DNA of 64,000 nt from Acetobacter cibinongensis (GTDB taxonomy: Bacteria; Pseudomonadota; Alphaproteobacteria; Acetobacterales; Acetobacteraceae). Positions 54,481-63,210 of this stretch are shown piece after piece. The stretch is taken from contig NZ_BAMV01000007.1 of assembly GCF_000963925.1 (NCBI RefSeq), positions 1-64,000 of the forward strand, written 5' to 3'. Positions within the stretch are counted from its first letter, which is position 1. Each line of letters starts with the position of its first letter. The notes beneath the pieces were generated by a model. That model was not told the DNA's origin and searched no databases. It worked only from the letters and a program-made list of their open reading frames with translations. A program made the translations under genes and the position numbers.

Positions 54481-55512
54481 TTAGTCCTGCGTGATCTGGT
54501 CAAACACGCCGTGATCCGCAAAATGTTTCTTCTGCACAGCGGCCCAGCCCCCAAGGCTGGCGACGTCAAATGTCTCAACCTTCGGGAAAACGCTGGCAGT
54601 TTCTGCCGCTATGGCAGGATCAACTGGGCGGAAGTAATGCTTGGCGCCAATCCGCTGCCCGGTGGGAGAAAACAGGAAGTTGACGTAAGCCTGTGCCGCA
54701 GCCTGTGTGCCATGCTGTGCAACATTCTTGTCCACCACAGCAACGGGCGGTTCAGCCAGAATGGTCAGTTTGGGCACGACAATATCAAACCGATCCGGCC
54801 CAATATCCTTGGCGGCCAGCAGGGCCTCATCTTCCCACGCCAGCAGTACATCCCCCAAGCCGCGCTGGACAAAGCTGTTGGTAGCGCCGCGTGCGCCGGT
54901 GTCTAGCACAGGCACATGCTTGAATAACTGCTTGAGGTACGCACGCGCTGTGTCTTCAGACCCGCCAGGCTGGTGCAGCGCCCATCCCCATGCAGCCAGG
55001 TAATTCCACCGTGCGCCGCCAGACGTTTTGGGATTAGGCGTTACAACCTTGACGTCATCGCGGATCAAGTCAGACCAATCCTGAATATGTTTGGGGTTGC
55101 CCTTACGCACCAGAAAAACAATCGTGCTGGTATAAGGTGTTGAGTTATGGGGCAGGCGCTTTTGCCAGTCTGTTGCCAGAAGGCCGTGCTGAGCCAGCAC
55201 ATCAATATCATACGCCAGACCAAGCGTTACAATATCAGCCGGAGCCCCTTCCAACACGGAGCGGGCCTGTGCACCGGAGCCGCCGTTGGAGGTCCGTACA
55301 AATACGCTGCTACCAGCATGATCCTTGCTGTATGCAGCGGCAAAAGCCTTGTTGATTTCCGCATACAGCTCGCGCGTTGGGTCGTACGAGACGTTGAGCA
55401 GAGTGGCCGTATCCGCCAGTGCCTGCTGGTGCAGTGTAAACCCGGATGCCGCGCCGCCAGCAGCCAGCAGGGCTGCCGTTAAAACCTTACGCCGTGAGAA
55501 AAGACCAGACAC
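54481..55512 (-). CDS. sbp: Sulfate/thiosulfate ABC transporter substrate-binding protein
   Basis: A 343-residue periplasmic sulfate-binding protein. Leader at about 8-34, then LNVSYDPTRELYAEINKAF, SNGGSGAQARSVLEGAPADIVTLG, VRKGNPKHIQDWSDLI and NPKTSGGARWNYLAAWGWA, the signatures of Sbp/CysP. It delivers sulfate to CysTWA. No permease or ATPase gene is adjacent, so it is an orphan here. Its leader on the minus strand contains a CCCGGC/GCCGGG stem (55541-55568). Confidence 0.94.
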   Translation of the reverse strand: MSGLFSRRKVLTAALLAAGGAASGFTLHQQALADTATLLNVSYDPTRELYAEINKAFAAAYSKDHAGSSVFVRTSNGGSGAQARSVLEGAPADIVTLGLAYDIDVLAQHGLLATDWQKRLPHNSTPYTSTIVFLVRKGNPKHIQDWSDLIRDDVKVVTPNPKTSGGARWNYLAAWGWALHQPGGSEDTARAYLKQLFKHVPVLDTGARGATNSFVQRGLGDVLLAWEDEALLAAKDIGPDRFDIVVPKLTILAEPPVAVVDKNVAQHGTQAAAQAYVNFLFSPTGQRIGAKHYFRPVDPAIAAETASVFPKVETFDVASLGGWAAVQKKHFADHGVFDQITQD

Positions 55513-55861
55513 GGTTTTGCCCCCTGTTCCATTCTGACACCCCGGCTGTTTGTAGGGTTAACGCCGGGATAGTGATTGCCTGTTAAATTCCACGCTATCA
55601 CTCGCGTATTTTGCGTCAAGATAAAACACAAGTTTTTGTGTTTTTTTATGCCTTACTTTACCCCCATGTTTGGCCTCAGACCGTATCTCCTAACACCCAA
55701 AGCCGCGCACCCAACACACCGCAAACTCTTCTGCGGCCAAAAATACACACTCACTATGCACGAATGAGAATGTTAATTTTTGATCATTGCGGTTTGTTCT
55801 TGTTTGTGTATTTATTTTTATATCGTTTTTTATCGTATTTTATAGTGTTTGCAGGGTCTCC
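55513..55861. other. AT-rich divergent region between sbp and the alginate-type porin gene
   Basis: A 349-base region. It has the sbp leader hairpin (55541-55568), a terminator-like hairpin on the plus strand (55623-55647) and a very T-rich tract at 55790-55850 just before the porin. A 63-codon frame at 55576 has no support and is not called. Confidence 0.65.
55623..55647 (+). terminator. Terminator-like hairpin in front of the alginate-type porin
   Basis: AAAACACAA (55623-55631), loop GTTT, TTGTGTTTT (55636-55644), followed by further T to 55647. No plus-strand gene lies upstream, so it could end an untranslated leader or small RNA. Confidence 0.5.
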
Positions 55862-57592
55862 ATGGTCGGCTTTCAGGCTTCAGCAGTTTCGCGGTTCTGT
55901 GTTCTTGCTTCTTCGTCTGCTGCGTGTCTGGCGGTTGCCTTACTGCGCCCGGCCATCGCACAAACAGCAGCGCCAGTAGCCCAGCCAGCACCGTCTGCCG
56001 TTGCTACCACAGGCACACCCGCCACCCCCGCCAAAGCGCGGGAGACCATTACCGTGCACGCCCCCCCTTTGCCCAACATTGTGCTGTACCCGCACGCCAC
56101 ACCAACCGGGCAGCCTATACGCACGACCGGCGCGCAAGGCCGAACCTCTGGCAGGCAATATGACTGGGGCGTATTCAACCGTGGCAACGGAGAGGCCGCG
56201 GGCTTTGGCCCGGTGGGGCAATATGGTGTTGCCCCATGGGCAGAAGACTGGAGCCGCCTGCGTGACAAAAGCAAACGGACAGACCCTCTGGACGTCCTTA
56301 AATTTATAGCTCTGAACGAAAACAAGACCATATGGCTCAGCTTTTCGGGTGAAACCCGCCTGCGTAACTGGTTTGAAAGCCGCCCCAATCTGGGCACACA
56401 GCACAATAATGATTCAGGACGTTTTGGCGTGCGCAACCTGTACGGCGCAGACCTACACCTTGGCGAGCATGTGCGCTTTTTTGGGCAATTAATTAATGCG
56501 GATGCCGGAGGCTGGAACTATTATGGATACGGCTCCACCTTCAGGAAACGGCTTGATGTCCAACAAGCTTTTGTAGAAACACGTTGGAACATGCTGGGGG
56601 CCAAAAGTGGCTTCATGTTCGGGCGGCAGCAATTTGTGGGTGCGCCTTCCTACATGCTTTACAGCCGGGAGACACCGAATGTTCCGCTCTCCTGGAACGG
56701 TTTTCGGGGGTATATGGTCTGGCCACGCTTCCGCATTGACGGGTGGGACTTTGTGCAGACAAACGATTCCTACACAAAAATGTTCCATGACACTGAAAAC
56801 TATAATACCCGCCTGTATGGTTTTAACATGACGTGGGCCCCGCCAGATGGGCACTTTATGGGAGACAGAAGCTACTCATTTCTGGATGCTTTTTATGTTG
56901 GCTACAAACTTTCCGGGTCAGGTGGGGCAATAGCTGGCCCAAACAACACAAGCAATAATGGCTCCAATACGCGCAACAACTTTGGGGTACGCTGGCATGG
57001 GCTGGCCGGGCCATTTGAATTTTCATTAGGCGGCATCTGGCAGGGTGGGGTTTTCCGTTATGCCAAAACAGATCAGGCGCGCAACGTGAGCGGCTATGCC
57101 ATCAATACGCTTGTTGGTTACCGTATTCCCAAAGATCGTTTCCATACCTTTATGGGTGTGCAGACAGACGTCTATTCCGGCGGCAACAAGGATAAGAAGA
57201 ACGGTACAATCGGCACTTATATCTCTCCGTTTAATCCCCAGACCAATTATCTGGACACCACAACCTATATGACCGGCTCTAACCTGATTAGTGTTGCCCC
57301 ACTTATACGCGCAACATTTTTCAAATCTGTCAGCTTACAGGTCAAATACCCGCTCTTCTGGCGGTATAGTACACAGGACCCCATTTACCGCTCATCAGGC
57401 TTTTATAAATTTGCCCATGATTTTGATGGCAAGTTTATTGGCATGGCACCGCAGGCGTCTCTTGCCTGGCAGATCACGCAACATCTGTCCTGGACGCAGT
57501 ATGTGTCACGCTTCATGACCTCCAACGCCCTGAATAAAGCAGGTGGGTCCAGCGCGACCTATTACCAGTCCAACTTTGTGTTCAGGTTTTAA
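55862..57592 (+). CDS. Alginate-export-family outer membrane protein
   Basis: A 576-residue beta-barrel of the alginate export (AlgE-like) family. Leader at about 1-33 (ACLAVALLRPAIAQ), then a Pro/Ala/Thr linker (about 34-75). The barrel begins near WLSFSGETRLRNWF and ends in NFVFRF with C-terminal Phe. Intermediate motifs are RQQFVGAPSYMLYSRETPNVPLSWNGFRGYMVW and QVKYPLFWRYSTQDPIYRSSGF. No polysaccharide synthesis genes are nearby, so it is more likely a general or sugar-specific porin. The ATG at 55862 follows AGGGT and fits the leader. Confidence 0.84.
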   Translation: MVGFQASAVSRFCVLASSSAACLAVALLRPAIAQTAAPVAQPAPSAVATTGTPATPAKARETITVHAPPLPNIVLYPHATPTGQPIRTTGAQGRTSGRQYDWGVFNRGNGEAAGFGPVGQYGVAPWAEDWSRLRDKSKRTDPLDVLKFIALNENKTIWLSFSGETRLRNWFESRPNLGTQHNNDSGRFGVRNLYGADLHLGEHVRFFGQLINADAGGWNYYGYGSTFRKRLDVQQAFVETRWNMLGAKSGFMFGRQQFVGAPSYMLYSRETPNVPLSWNGFRGYMVWPRFRIDGWDFVQTNDSYTKMFHDTENYNTRLYGFNMTWAPPDGHFMGDRSYSFLDAFYVGYKLSGSGGAIAGPNNTSNNGSNTRNNFGVRWHGLAGPFEFSLGGIWQGGVFRYAKTDQARNVSGYAINTLVGYRIPKDRFHTFMGVQTDVYSGGNKDKKNGTIGTYISPFNPQTNYLDTTTYMTGSNLISVAPLIRATFFKSVSLQVKYPLFWRYSTQDPIYRSSGFYKFAHDFDGKFIGMAPQASLAWQITQHLSWTQYVSRFMTSNALNKAGGSSATYYQSNFVFRF

Positions 57593-57601
57593 ACCCGACC
57601 T

Positions 57602-58207
57602 TCAGGCGTGACCGGTCTGGCCTGTAAGCTGCACCGGATCCAGATTGATGGCGGCAAGAGCCTGCCGCCATTTGCCATCAAAATCCTGCCCAAACACAAT
57701 CTCCGGTGTGGCGGGGGCTACCAGCCACGCATCCTGTTGCAGGATTTCTTCTTCCAATTGTCCAGCAGACCAACTGGCATGCCCCATAGCCAATAGCGCA
57801 TTACGCGGGCCTGCCCCCTCCGCCAGAGTTTGCAGCACGGCAAGAGAGGCGCTGAGTGTTACGTCTGGCGTAATTGCCAGCCCGCCCTCACTTTCCCAAT
57901 CGGAGGAATGCAGGACAAAACCGTGCGTTACGTCCAGCGGCCCCCCCGCACTCACCCCAATGCGCCGCACAGGCGGCACGGGCGTAATGTGCAACTGTTC
58001 CAGCAGTTCATCCAGACCGGGGGCAGGCAAACGCCGGTTGACGACAAACCCCATAGCCCCGCCATCAACCGTATGGGCGCACAGATAAATAACCGTGCAG
58101 GCAAATGGGGTGTCACCCAGGGCTGGAGACGCGACCAGAAGCTGGCCAGCGAGAGACGGAACCTGATCCGCCATACGGGAGGATGAAGTATAATGCCGAG
58201 AAGCCAT
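57602..58207 (-). CDS. algH: YqgE/AlgH family protein (DUF179)
   Basis: A 201-residue cytoplasmic protein with LAGQLLVASPALGDTPFACTVIYLCAH and GAMGFVVNRRL, then GGPLDVTHGFVLHSS and GHASWSAGQLEEEI, the full DUF179 signature. The molecular function of the family is not settled. The gene is convergent with the porin (nine bases between stops) and divergent from the PPK2 gene across about 200 bases. Confidence 0.93.
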   Translation of the reverse strand: MASRHYTSSSRMADQVPSLAGQLLVASPALGDTPFACTVIYLCAHTVDGGAMGFVVNRRLPAPGLDELLEQLHITPVPPVRRIGVSAGGPLDVTHGFVLHSSDWESEGGLAITPDVTLSASLAVLQTLAEGAGPRNALLAMGHASWSAGQLEEEILQQDAWLVAPATPEIVFGQDFDGKWRQALAAINLDPVQLTGQTGHA

Positions 58208-58341
58208 AGGTCCGATATGCGACCGGCTTTGCGTTTTGGCAACCTTTGTCTGCTACGCTAGCCGATGGCCAGATACACACATAAGAGGCATACCGAGTGT
58301 GAGAGACACCTGCGCAAGGCACCTCCGCTCTGTTGAGAAAT

Positions 58342-58385
58342 AAAAATTTGAACGTTTTTACAAATTTTTTATTCGGTTGTACTGT
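58342..58385 (+). promoter_or_regulatory. AT hairpin overlapping a candidate promoter of the PPK2 gene
   Basis: AAAAATTTG (58342-58350) and CAAATTTTT (58361-58369) form a perfect 9-bp stem with a 10-base loop. TTTACA at 58357-58362 and TACTGT at 58380-58385, 17 bases apart, look like -35/-10 boxes about 25 bases before the ATG. The stem covers the -35 box, so it could be an operator. Alternatively it acts as a terminator. Confidence 0.4.
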
Positions 58386-58408
58386 CGGCCCATCATAAGG
58401 GAACCATC

Positions 58409-59302
58409 ATGAATAAACTGACCAAATTCCTGCACATCCTTGATAGCTACCACATTACAGAAGGCGATAAATTCCGCCTGAAGGATCATAACCCCAATGA
58501 TGACGGGAATCTTGGTTTAACCAAGGAAGATGGGTCCGAGCTGCTGAAAGAGGTCAAGCATCGGTTACAGGACCTGCAGGAACTGCTTTACGCCAACCAG
58601 AAGCAGTCCGTGCTGATTATTCTGCAAGGCATGGATGCGGCTGGCAAGGACGGCACAATCAAGCACGTTATGTCCGGCGTTAACCCGCAAGGTGTGTCTG
58701 TTGCCTCCTTCAAGCAGCCCGGCCCGACAGACCTGCTACATGGCTTTTTATGGCGTATTCATGCTGCGGCCCCACAGGCCGGGCGCATCGTCATTTTTAA
58801 CCGCAGCCAGTATGAAGATGTGCTGGTCACCCGCGTTCACCCTGAACTGCTAGACCGCGAACACCTGACCGGCCCTATTGATACGCCAGAATTCTGGGAA
58901 GGCCGCTACAAGGACATTCGCCACCTTGAGCATTACTTCTCCCGCCAAGGCACGCTGGTGCTGAAATTCTTTCTGAACATCTCCGCCGATGAACAGAAAG
59001 AACGCCTGCTCTCCCGTTTGGAAGAACCGGAAAAACGCTGGAAATTTTCTTCGTCTGACCTCAAGGAACGCGAATACTGGGACCAGTACCAGACAGCGTA
59101 TGAGGATGCCATTCAGGCCACGGCTCGCCCCTACGCACCATGGATTATCGTGCCCGCCAACCACAAATGGTATGCGCGGCTGGTGGTCATTGGCACCATT
59201 ATTCGTGCCCTGACACACCTGCAACTGCAACTCCCTCAGCCTGCGCCGGACGTTACCCAGCGGCTGGATGACTACCTTGCACGACTGAAAAACGAAAAAT
59301 AA
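58409..59302 (+). CDS. ppk2: Polyphosphate kinase 2 family protein
   Basis: A 297-residue PPK2 with Walker A GMDAAGKDGTIKH (74-86), the lid and Walker B region VIFNRSQYEDVLVTRVHPELL, and FWEGRYKDIRHLEHYF. It uses polyphosphate to phosphorylate nucleotides (often AMP or ADP). Single-domain length suggests class I or III; the exact specificity cannot be set from sequence. It is divergent from algH and 125 bases before the next gene. Confidence 0.93.
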   Translation: MNKLTKFLHILDSYHITEGDKFRLKDHNPNDDGNLGLTKEDGSELLKEVKHRLQDLQELLYANQKQSVLIILQGMDAAGKDGTIKHVMSGVNPQGVSVASFKQPGPTDLLHGFLWRIHAAAPQAGRIVIFNRSQYEDVLVTRVHPELLDREHLTGPIDTPEFWEGRYKDIRHLEHYFSRQGTLVLKFFLNISADEQKERLLSRLEEPEKRWKFSSSDLKEREYWDQYQTAYEDAIQATARPYAPWIIVPANHKWYARLVVIGTIIRALTHLQLQLPQPAPDVTQRLDDYLARLKNEK

Positions 59303-59426
59303 GGTCTCCCCGCAAAGTATCGGCCTGTTGCGGAACAGGCCGATGTTTCCTACAGACGCTTACCCCATGCCGTGGCTGTCCCAGCCGGTGGACCATGGCA
59401 CCGTCAGAACAAAGGTTACTCCCCCT

Positions 59427-59909
59427 ATGGTTGCCCCCGCCTTTTTACGCCCCCTGCTGGCTGCGGGCCTGCTTACGCTTACGGCTCTTCCTTACTCCGT
59501 AGCAGCACAGGCTGAACCCACCGCAACGGTTCCGGCAAGCTGCGATAACCGTGATTTTCTGGCAAAGCAGTTTGCATTTGAAAATGGCGGCTCCAAAGCG
59601 GATGTGCCGGTGCATATTTGCGGCACGGTGCTGGCAGTGAGCCCCAAAGCCAAGCGCACACGCAGCGGCTGGCATGGTTATTTTTATGTGGCTGTCACGC
59701 CTTCCATTTCCATCCGCATTGTCTCCGGTCTGGATGAAATGAAGGCTCCGAACTGGCCTTGGGTTGCAAAAGGCGATCAGGTGGAAGTTGTAGGCCGGTA
59801 TTATTACGACTCCATCCGCCGTCAGGGCATCGACTGGACGCACCATGGCACAGGCTGGTCATGGCCCGTACCCGGTTATGTTACTGTAAATGGCCATAAA
59901 TACGACTGA
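59427..59909 (+). CDS. DUF3465-family exported protein
   Basis: A 160-residue exported protein. Leader at about 1-28 (LLAAGLLTLTALPYSVAAQA), then ICGTVLAVSPKAKRTRSGWHGYFYVAV and VEVVGRYYYDSIRRQGIDWTHHGTGWSWPVPGYVTVNGHKY, which matches DUF3465. Fold is OB-like; function unknown. The ATG at 59427 is chosen because AAAGG lies about 11 bases before and it begins the leader; the frame extends 33 codons upstream. Followed by a strong terminator. Confidence 0.82.
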   Translation: MVAPAFLRPLLAAGLLTLTALPYSVAAQAEPTATVPASCDNRDFLAKQFAFENGGSKADVPVHICGTVLAVSPKAKRTRSGWHGYFYVAVTPSISIRIVSGLDEMKAPNWPWVAKGDQVEVVGRYYYDSIRRQGIDWTHHGTGWSWPVPGYVTVNGHKYD

Positions 59910-59929
59910 GCCATCACGCGACCCACCAT

Positions 59930-59969
59930 AAAAAAAGGCCAGTCCGTATGGTGCGGACTGGCCTTTTTT
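59930..59969. terminator. Strong bidirectional terminator
   Basis: AAAAAAAGGCCAGTCCG pairs with CGGACTGGCCTTTTTT around a 7-base loop, ending both the DUF3465 gene and the convergent clpA. Confidence 0.93.
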
Positions 59970-59997
59970 GTTTCCCGCTGTTGGGGAGAGGCTGCCG

Positions 59998-62358
59998 TTA
60001 CCCGGCTGCTTCTTCCTCACGTTTTGTGCTGCGCTCTTTACCAGCCCCGTCGGCCCGGTCGGGTGTGTTGCTTTCGATAATATCAAAGGTCAGCGCACCG
60101 TTTTTCAGACCGATCTTGACCGCGCCACCTTTGGTCAGCTTGCCAAACAGCAGTTCTTCCGCCAGCGGTTTCTTCAGTTCTTCCTGAATAACGCGGCCCA
60201 GTGGGCGTGCACCATACAGGCGGTCATACCCACGCTCTGCCAGCCACTCCTTGGCTGCGGAAGACAGTTCCAGCGTCACGTTGCGGTCTGCCAGTTGGGC
60301 TTCAAGCTGCAACACAAACTTCTCGACCACGCGGCCCACCGTTTCCGGCGTGAGGTTAGCGAACGGAATAATGGCATCCAGACGGTTGCGGAATTCCGGG
60401 GTGAACAGGCGTTTAATGGCCTCTTCATCCTCACCCACACGGGTGTCGCGCCCAAAGCCAATAGCCTCCTTGCTCAGGTCTGCCGCACCGGCGTTGGTGG
60501 TCATGATCAGAATGACGTTTCTGAAATCCACCGTTTTCCCGTTATGGTCCGTCAGGCGGCCGTGATCCATAACCTGCAACAGCACGTTATAAAGGTCTGG
60601 ATGCGCTTTCTCAATTTCATCCAGCAGCAGAACCGCATGGGGGTGCTGGTCAATGGCATCGGTCAGCAGACCGCCCTGATCAAACCCGACATAACCGGGA
60701 GGTGCGCCCAAGAGACGGGAAATGGAGTGGCGCTCCATATATTCCGACATATCAAAGCGGATCAGCTCAATACCCAATGTTGCAGCCAGCTGACGCGCAA
60801 CCTCGGTCTTACCAACCCCGGTGGGGCCGGAGAACAGATAGTTACCAATCGGCTTTTCAGGGTCACGCAGGCCTGCACGGGACAGTTTGATGGCGTCTGA
60901 CAGGGTATGGATGGCCTTGTCCTGCCCAAACACCATGTTTTTCAGGTCACGGTCCAGCGCGCGCAGTACTTCCTTATCATCCGCCGAGACACTTTTGGGC
61001 GGAATGCGGGCAATACGCGCAATAATGTCCTCAACATCCTTCAGGTTCACGGTCTTGCGGCGTTTACCTTCTGGCAGAAGCATGCGGGAGGCCCCGACCT
61101 CATCAATCACGTCAATGGCTTTGTCGGGCAGTTTACGGTCATGGATATACTTGGCAGCCAGTTCCACCGCGCCACGAATAGCCTCTTCCGTGTACCGCAC
61201 CTTGTGGTGTTTTTCGTAGCTGCTTTTCAGGCCACGCAGAATCTTCACCGCATCTTCAACTGACGGCTCAGGCACATCAATTTTCTGGAACCGGCGCACA
61301 AGCGCACGGTCTTTTTCAAAGTGCTGGCGGAACTCTTTGTACGTGGTCGAACCAATGCAGCGCAATGTGCCCGCAGCCAGAGCAGGCTTAAGCAGGTTGG
61401 AGGCATCCATCGCTCCACCAGAGGTAGAGCCAGCACCAATCACGGTATGAATTTCATCAATAAACAGGATGCCATTGCGGTCCTGATCCAGCTCGGTCAC
61501 CACAGCTTTCAGGCGTTCTTCAAAATCCCCACGGTAACGGGTACCGGCCAGCAAGGCCCCCATGTCCAGAGAATAGATGGTGGCCTTCAGCAGCACTTCC
61601 GGCACATTGCCTTCAACAATGCGGCGGGCCAGGCCTTCGGCAATGGCTGTTTTACCTACGCCGGGGTCACCCACATACAGGGGGTTGTTCTTGGTGCGGC
61701 GGCACAGGATCTGGATCGTGCGTTCAACTTCCTTGTCCCGCCCAATGAGCGGATCAACCTTGCCTGCCTGTGCTTTGGCATTGAGGTTGACGCAGTAGGT
61801 GGAGAGCGCTTCCTGATTCTTCTGTGTGCGGGCTTCCCCGCGTTCGGGGTCTTCGCCTTTGTCAGGGCCGGACTCCGCATTGTTCTTGCCTGTGCCAGTC
61901 ACCGGGCGGCGTGTGGAGCGGTCAGGCGCCTTGGCGATGCCGTGCGACAGGAAATTGACGGCATCCAGCCGGGTCATGTCCTGCAATTGCAGGAAATAGA
62001 CCGCATGGCTTTCCCGCTCGGCAAACAGGGCAACAAGCACGTTGGCACCCGTCACTTCATCACGCCCTGTGGACTGTACATGAATGGCCGCACGCTGGAT
62101 AACGCGCTGGAAGGCGGCCGTTGGTTTTGGCTCGGTCGGGCGTTCAGACGCCAGCCCGGCCAGATCTTTATCCAGAAAATTCGTCAGGTCTGTCCGCAGG
62201 CGGTCAAGGTCGACCCCGCAGGCACGAAACACCGTAACAGCATCAGCATCGTCCACCAGCGCCAGCAGCAGATGCTCCAGCGTTGCATATTCGTGGTGCC
62301 GTTCACCGGCTAAAATGAGAGCTTGATGTAGCGTCTGCTCCAGATTGCGTGACAACAT
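59998..62358 (-). CDS. clpA: ATP-dependent Clp protease ATPase ClpA
   Basis: A 786-residue ClpA unfoldase: N-domain (about 1-145) with two Clp_N repeats, AAA-1 with Walker [13 protein letters not shown]-2 with GPTGVGKTE, and the [11 protein letters not shown] and ILIMTTNAG elements. It unfolds substrates for ClpP and receives N-end-rule cargo from ClpS. Start 62358 has AAAGGAG eight bases before it; the longer frame is rejected. clpS lies 197 bases upstream on the same strand. Confidence 0.97.
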   Translation of the reverse strand: MLSRNLEQTLHQALILAGERHHEYATLEHLLLALVDDADAVTVFRACGVDLDRLRTDLTNFLDKDLAGLASERPTEPKPTAAFQRVIQRAAIHVQSTGRDEVTGANVLVALFAERESHAVYFLQLQDMTRLDAVNFLSHGIAKAPDRSTRRPVTGTGKNNAESGPDKGEDPERGEARTQKNQEALSTYCVNLNAKAQAGKVDPLIGRDKEVERTIQILCRRTKNNPLYVGDPGVGKTAIAEGLARRIVEGNVPEVLLKATIYSLDMGALLAGTRYRGDFEERLKAVVTELDQDRNGILFIDEIHTVIGAGSTSGGAMDASNLLKPALAAGTLRCIGSTTYKEFRQHFEKDRALVRRFQKIDVPEPSVEDAVKILRGLKSSYEKHHKVRYTEEAIRGAVELAAKYIHDRKLPDKAIDVIDEVGASRMLLPEGKRRKTVNLKDVEDIIARIARIPPKSVSADDKEVLRALDRDLKNMVFGQDKAIHTLSDAIKLSRAGLRDPEKPIGNYLFSGPTGVGKTEVARQLAATLGIELIRFDMSEYMERHSISRLLGAPPGYVGFDQGGLLTDAIDQHPHAVLLLDEIEKAHPDLYNVLLQVMDHGRLTDHNGKTVDFRNVILIMTTNAGAADLSKEAIGFGRDTRVGEDEEAIKRLFTPEFRNRLDAIIPFANLTPETVGRVVEKFVLQLEAQLADRNVTLELSSAAKEWLAERGYDRLYGARPLGRVIQEELKKPLAEELLFGKLTKGGAVKIGLKNGALTFDIIESNTPDRADGAGKERSTKREEEAAG

Positions 62359-62555
62359 GATGAGACGCTCCTTTCCCCGTTCTGCCAGAGTGTGGGCTAA
62401 GGATGCCTGCATACTCTGGTGGCCTGTTTTCATATTTGGCCGCTTTGAGAGGAATTGCGAGTCAGAAAGCGCGTAAAAATTGCGCTATGACGTTTTTTTT
62501 TCCTGAAGGCTCCGAAAAACTACAGATAACGCCAGCTTTCCCGCAAAGCAGGTGT

Positions 62556-62936
62556 TTACTCTTTTTCAATTGTGCATTGCAGCGGGTGCTGGTTCTGGCG
62601 TGCCAGGTCCATCACCTGCGTGACCTTTGTTTCCGCTACCTCATAGGTAAACACACCGCACACCCCTACCCCGCGCTTGTGCACGTTGAGCATGATGGAC
62701 GTAGCCTCATCTCTGTTCTTGCTGAAAAATCGCTCAAGCACATGCACCACAAATTCCATGGGCGTGTAGTCATCGTTGAGCATCAACACTTTGTACATGG
62801 AGGGTTTGCGGGTCTTGGGGCGGGCTTTCACCACAACGCCGCTATCGCTCCCATCATCACCCGACTCCGTGCCACCACCCTGGCGGCGTGATGGACCATT
62901 GCCCGTGTGCAGAACAGTAAAAGAACGGGACGCCAT
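62556..62936 (-). CDS. clpS: ATP-dependent Clp protease adaptor ClpS
   Basis: A 126-residue adaptor. The conserved core [44 protein letters not shown] and the N-degron pocket residues (Asn-Asp, Met, His) are present after a disordered N-terminus (about 1-38). It delivers N-end-rule substrates to ClpA. The neighbour is clpA on the same strand. Confidence 0.96.
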   Translation of the reverse strand: MASRSFTVLHTGNGPSRRQGGGTESGDDGSDSGVVVKARPKTRKPSMYKVLMLNDDYTPMEFVVHVLERFFSKNRDEATSIMLNVHKRGVGVCGVFTYEVAETKVTQVMDLARQNQHPLQCTIEKE

Positions 62937-63210
62937 CAGTACAGAACTCCGTTGCCAATTTTTAAGGAGATGATCCTATACCACAATATTGGCATGGCAT
63001 CCCACTGATGGAAGGGGGCTTTGCGCCTGAATGGCAGAGTTATCAAGCCTTCTGGCGTGCAGATGCCTTATTCAGGCCACAAATCAGGCTGAGACAGGAT
63101 GTGAAGAATACCGCGCAAGGATAAGGATTCTCTCCTTTTTTCACTGTTGCGGGCTTGCAATCTATGAGACGAGACTGACATTATCCTGAGAAACACAGGT
63201 GGGACGCGCA

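Noticed and set aside
55576-55767. 63-codon frame between sbp and the porin
   Set aside because: No ribosome site, unusual composition and no similarity recognised.
61321-62313. 330-codon frame opposite clpA
   Set aside because: Shadow frame; clpA has intact AAA motifs on the other strand.
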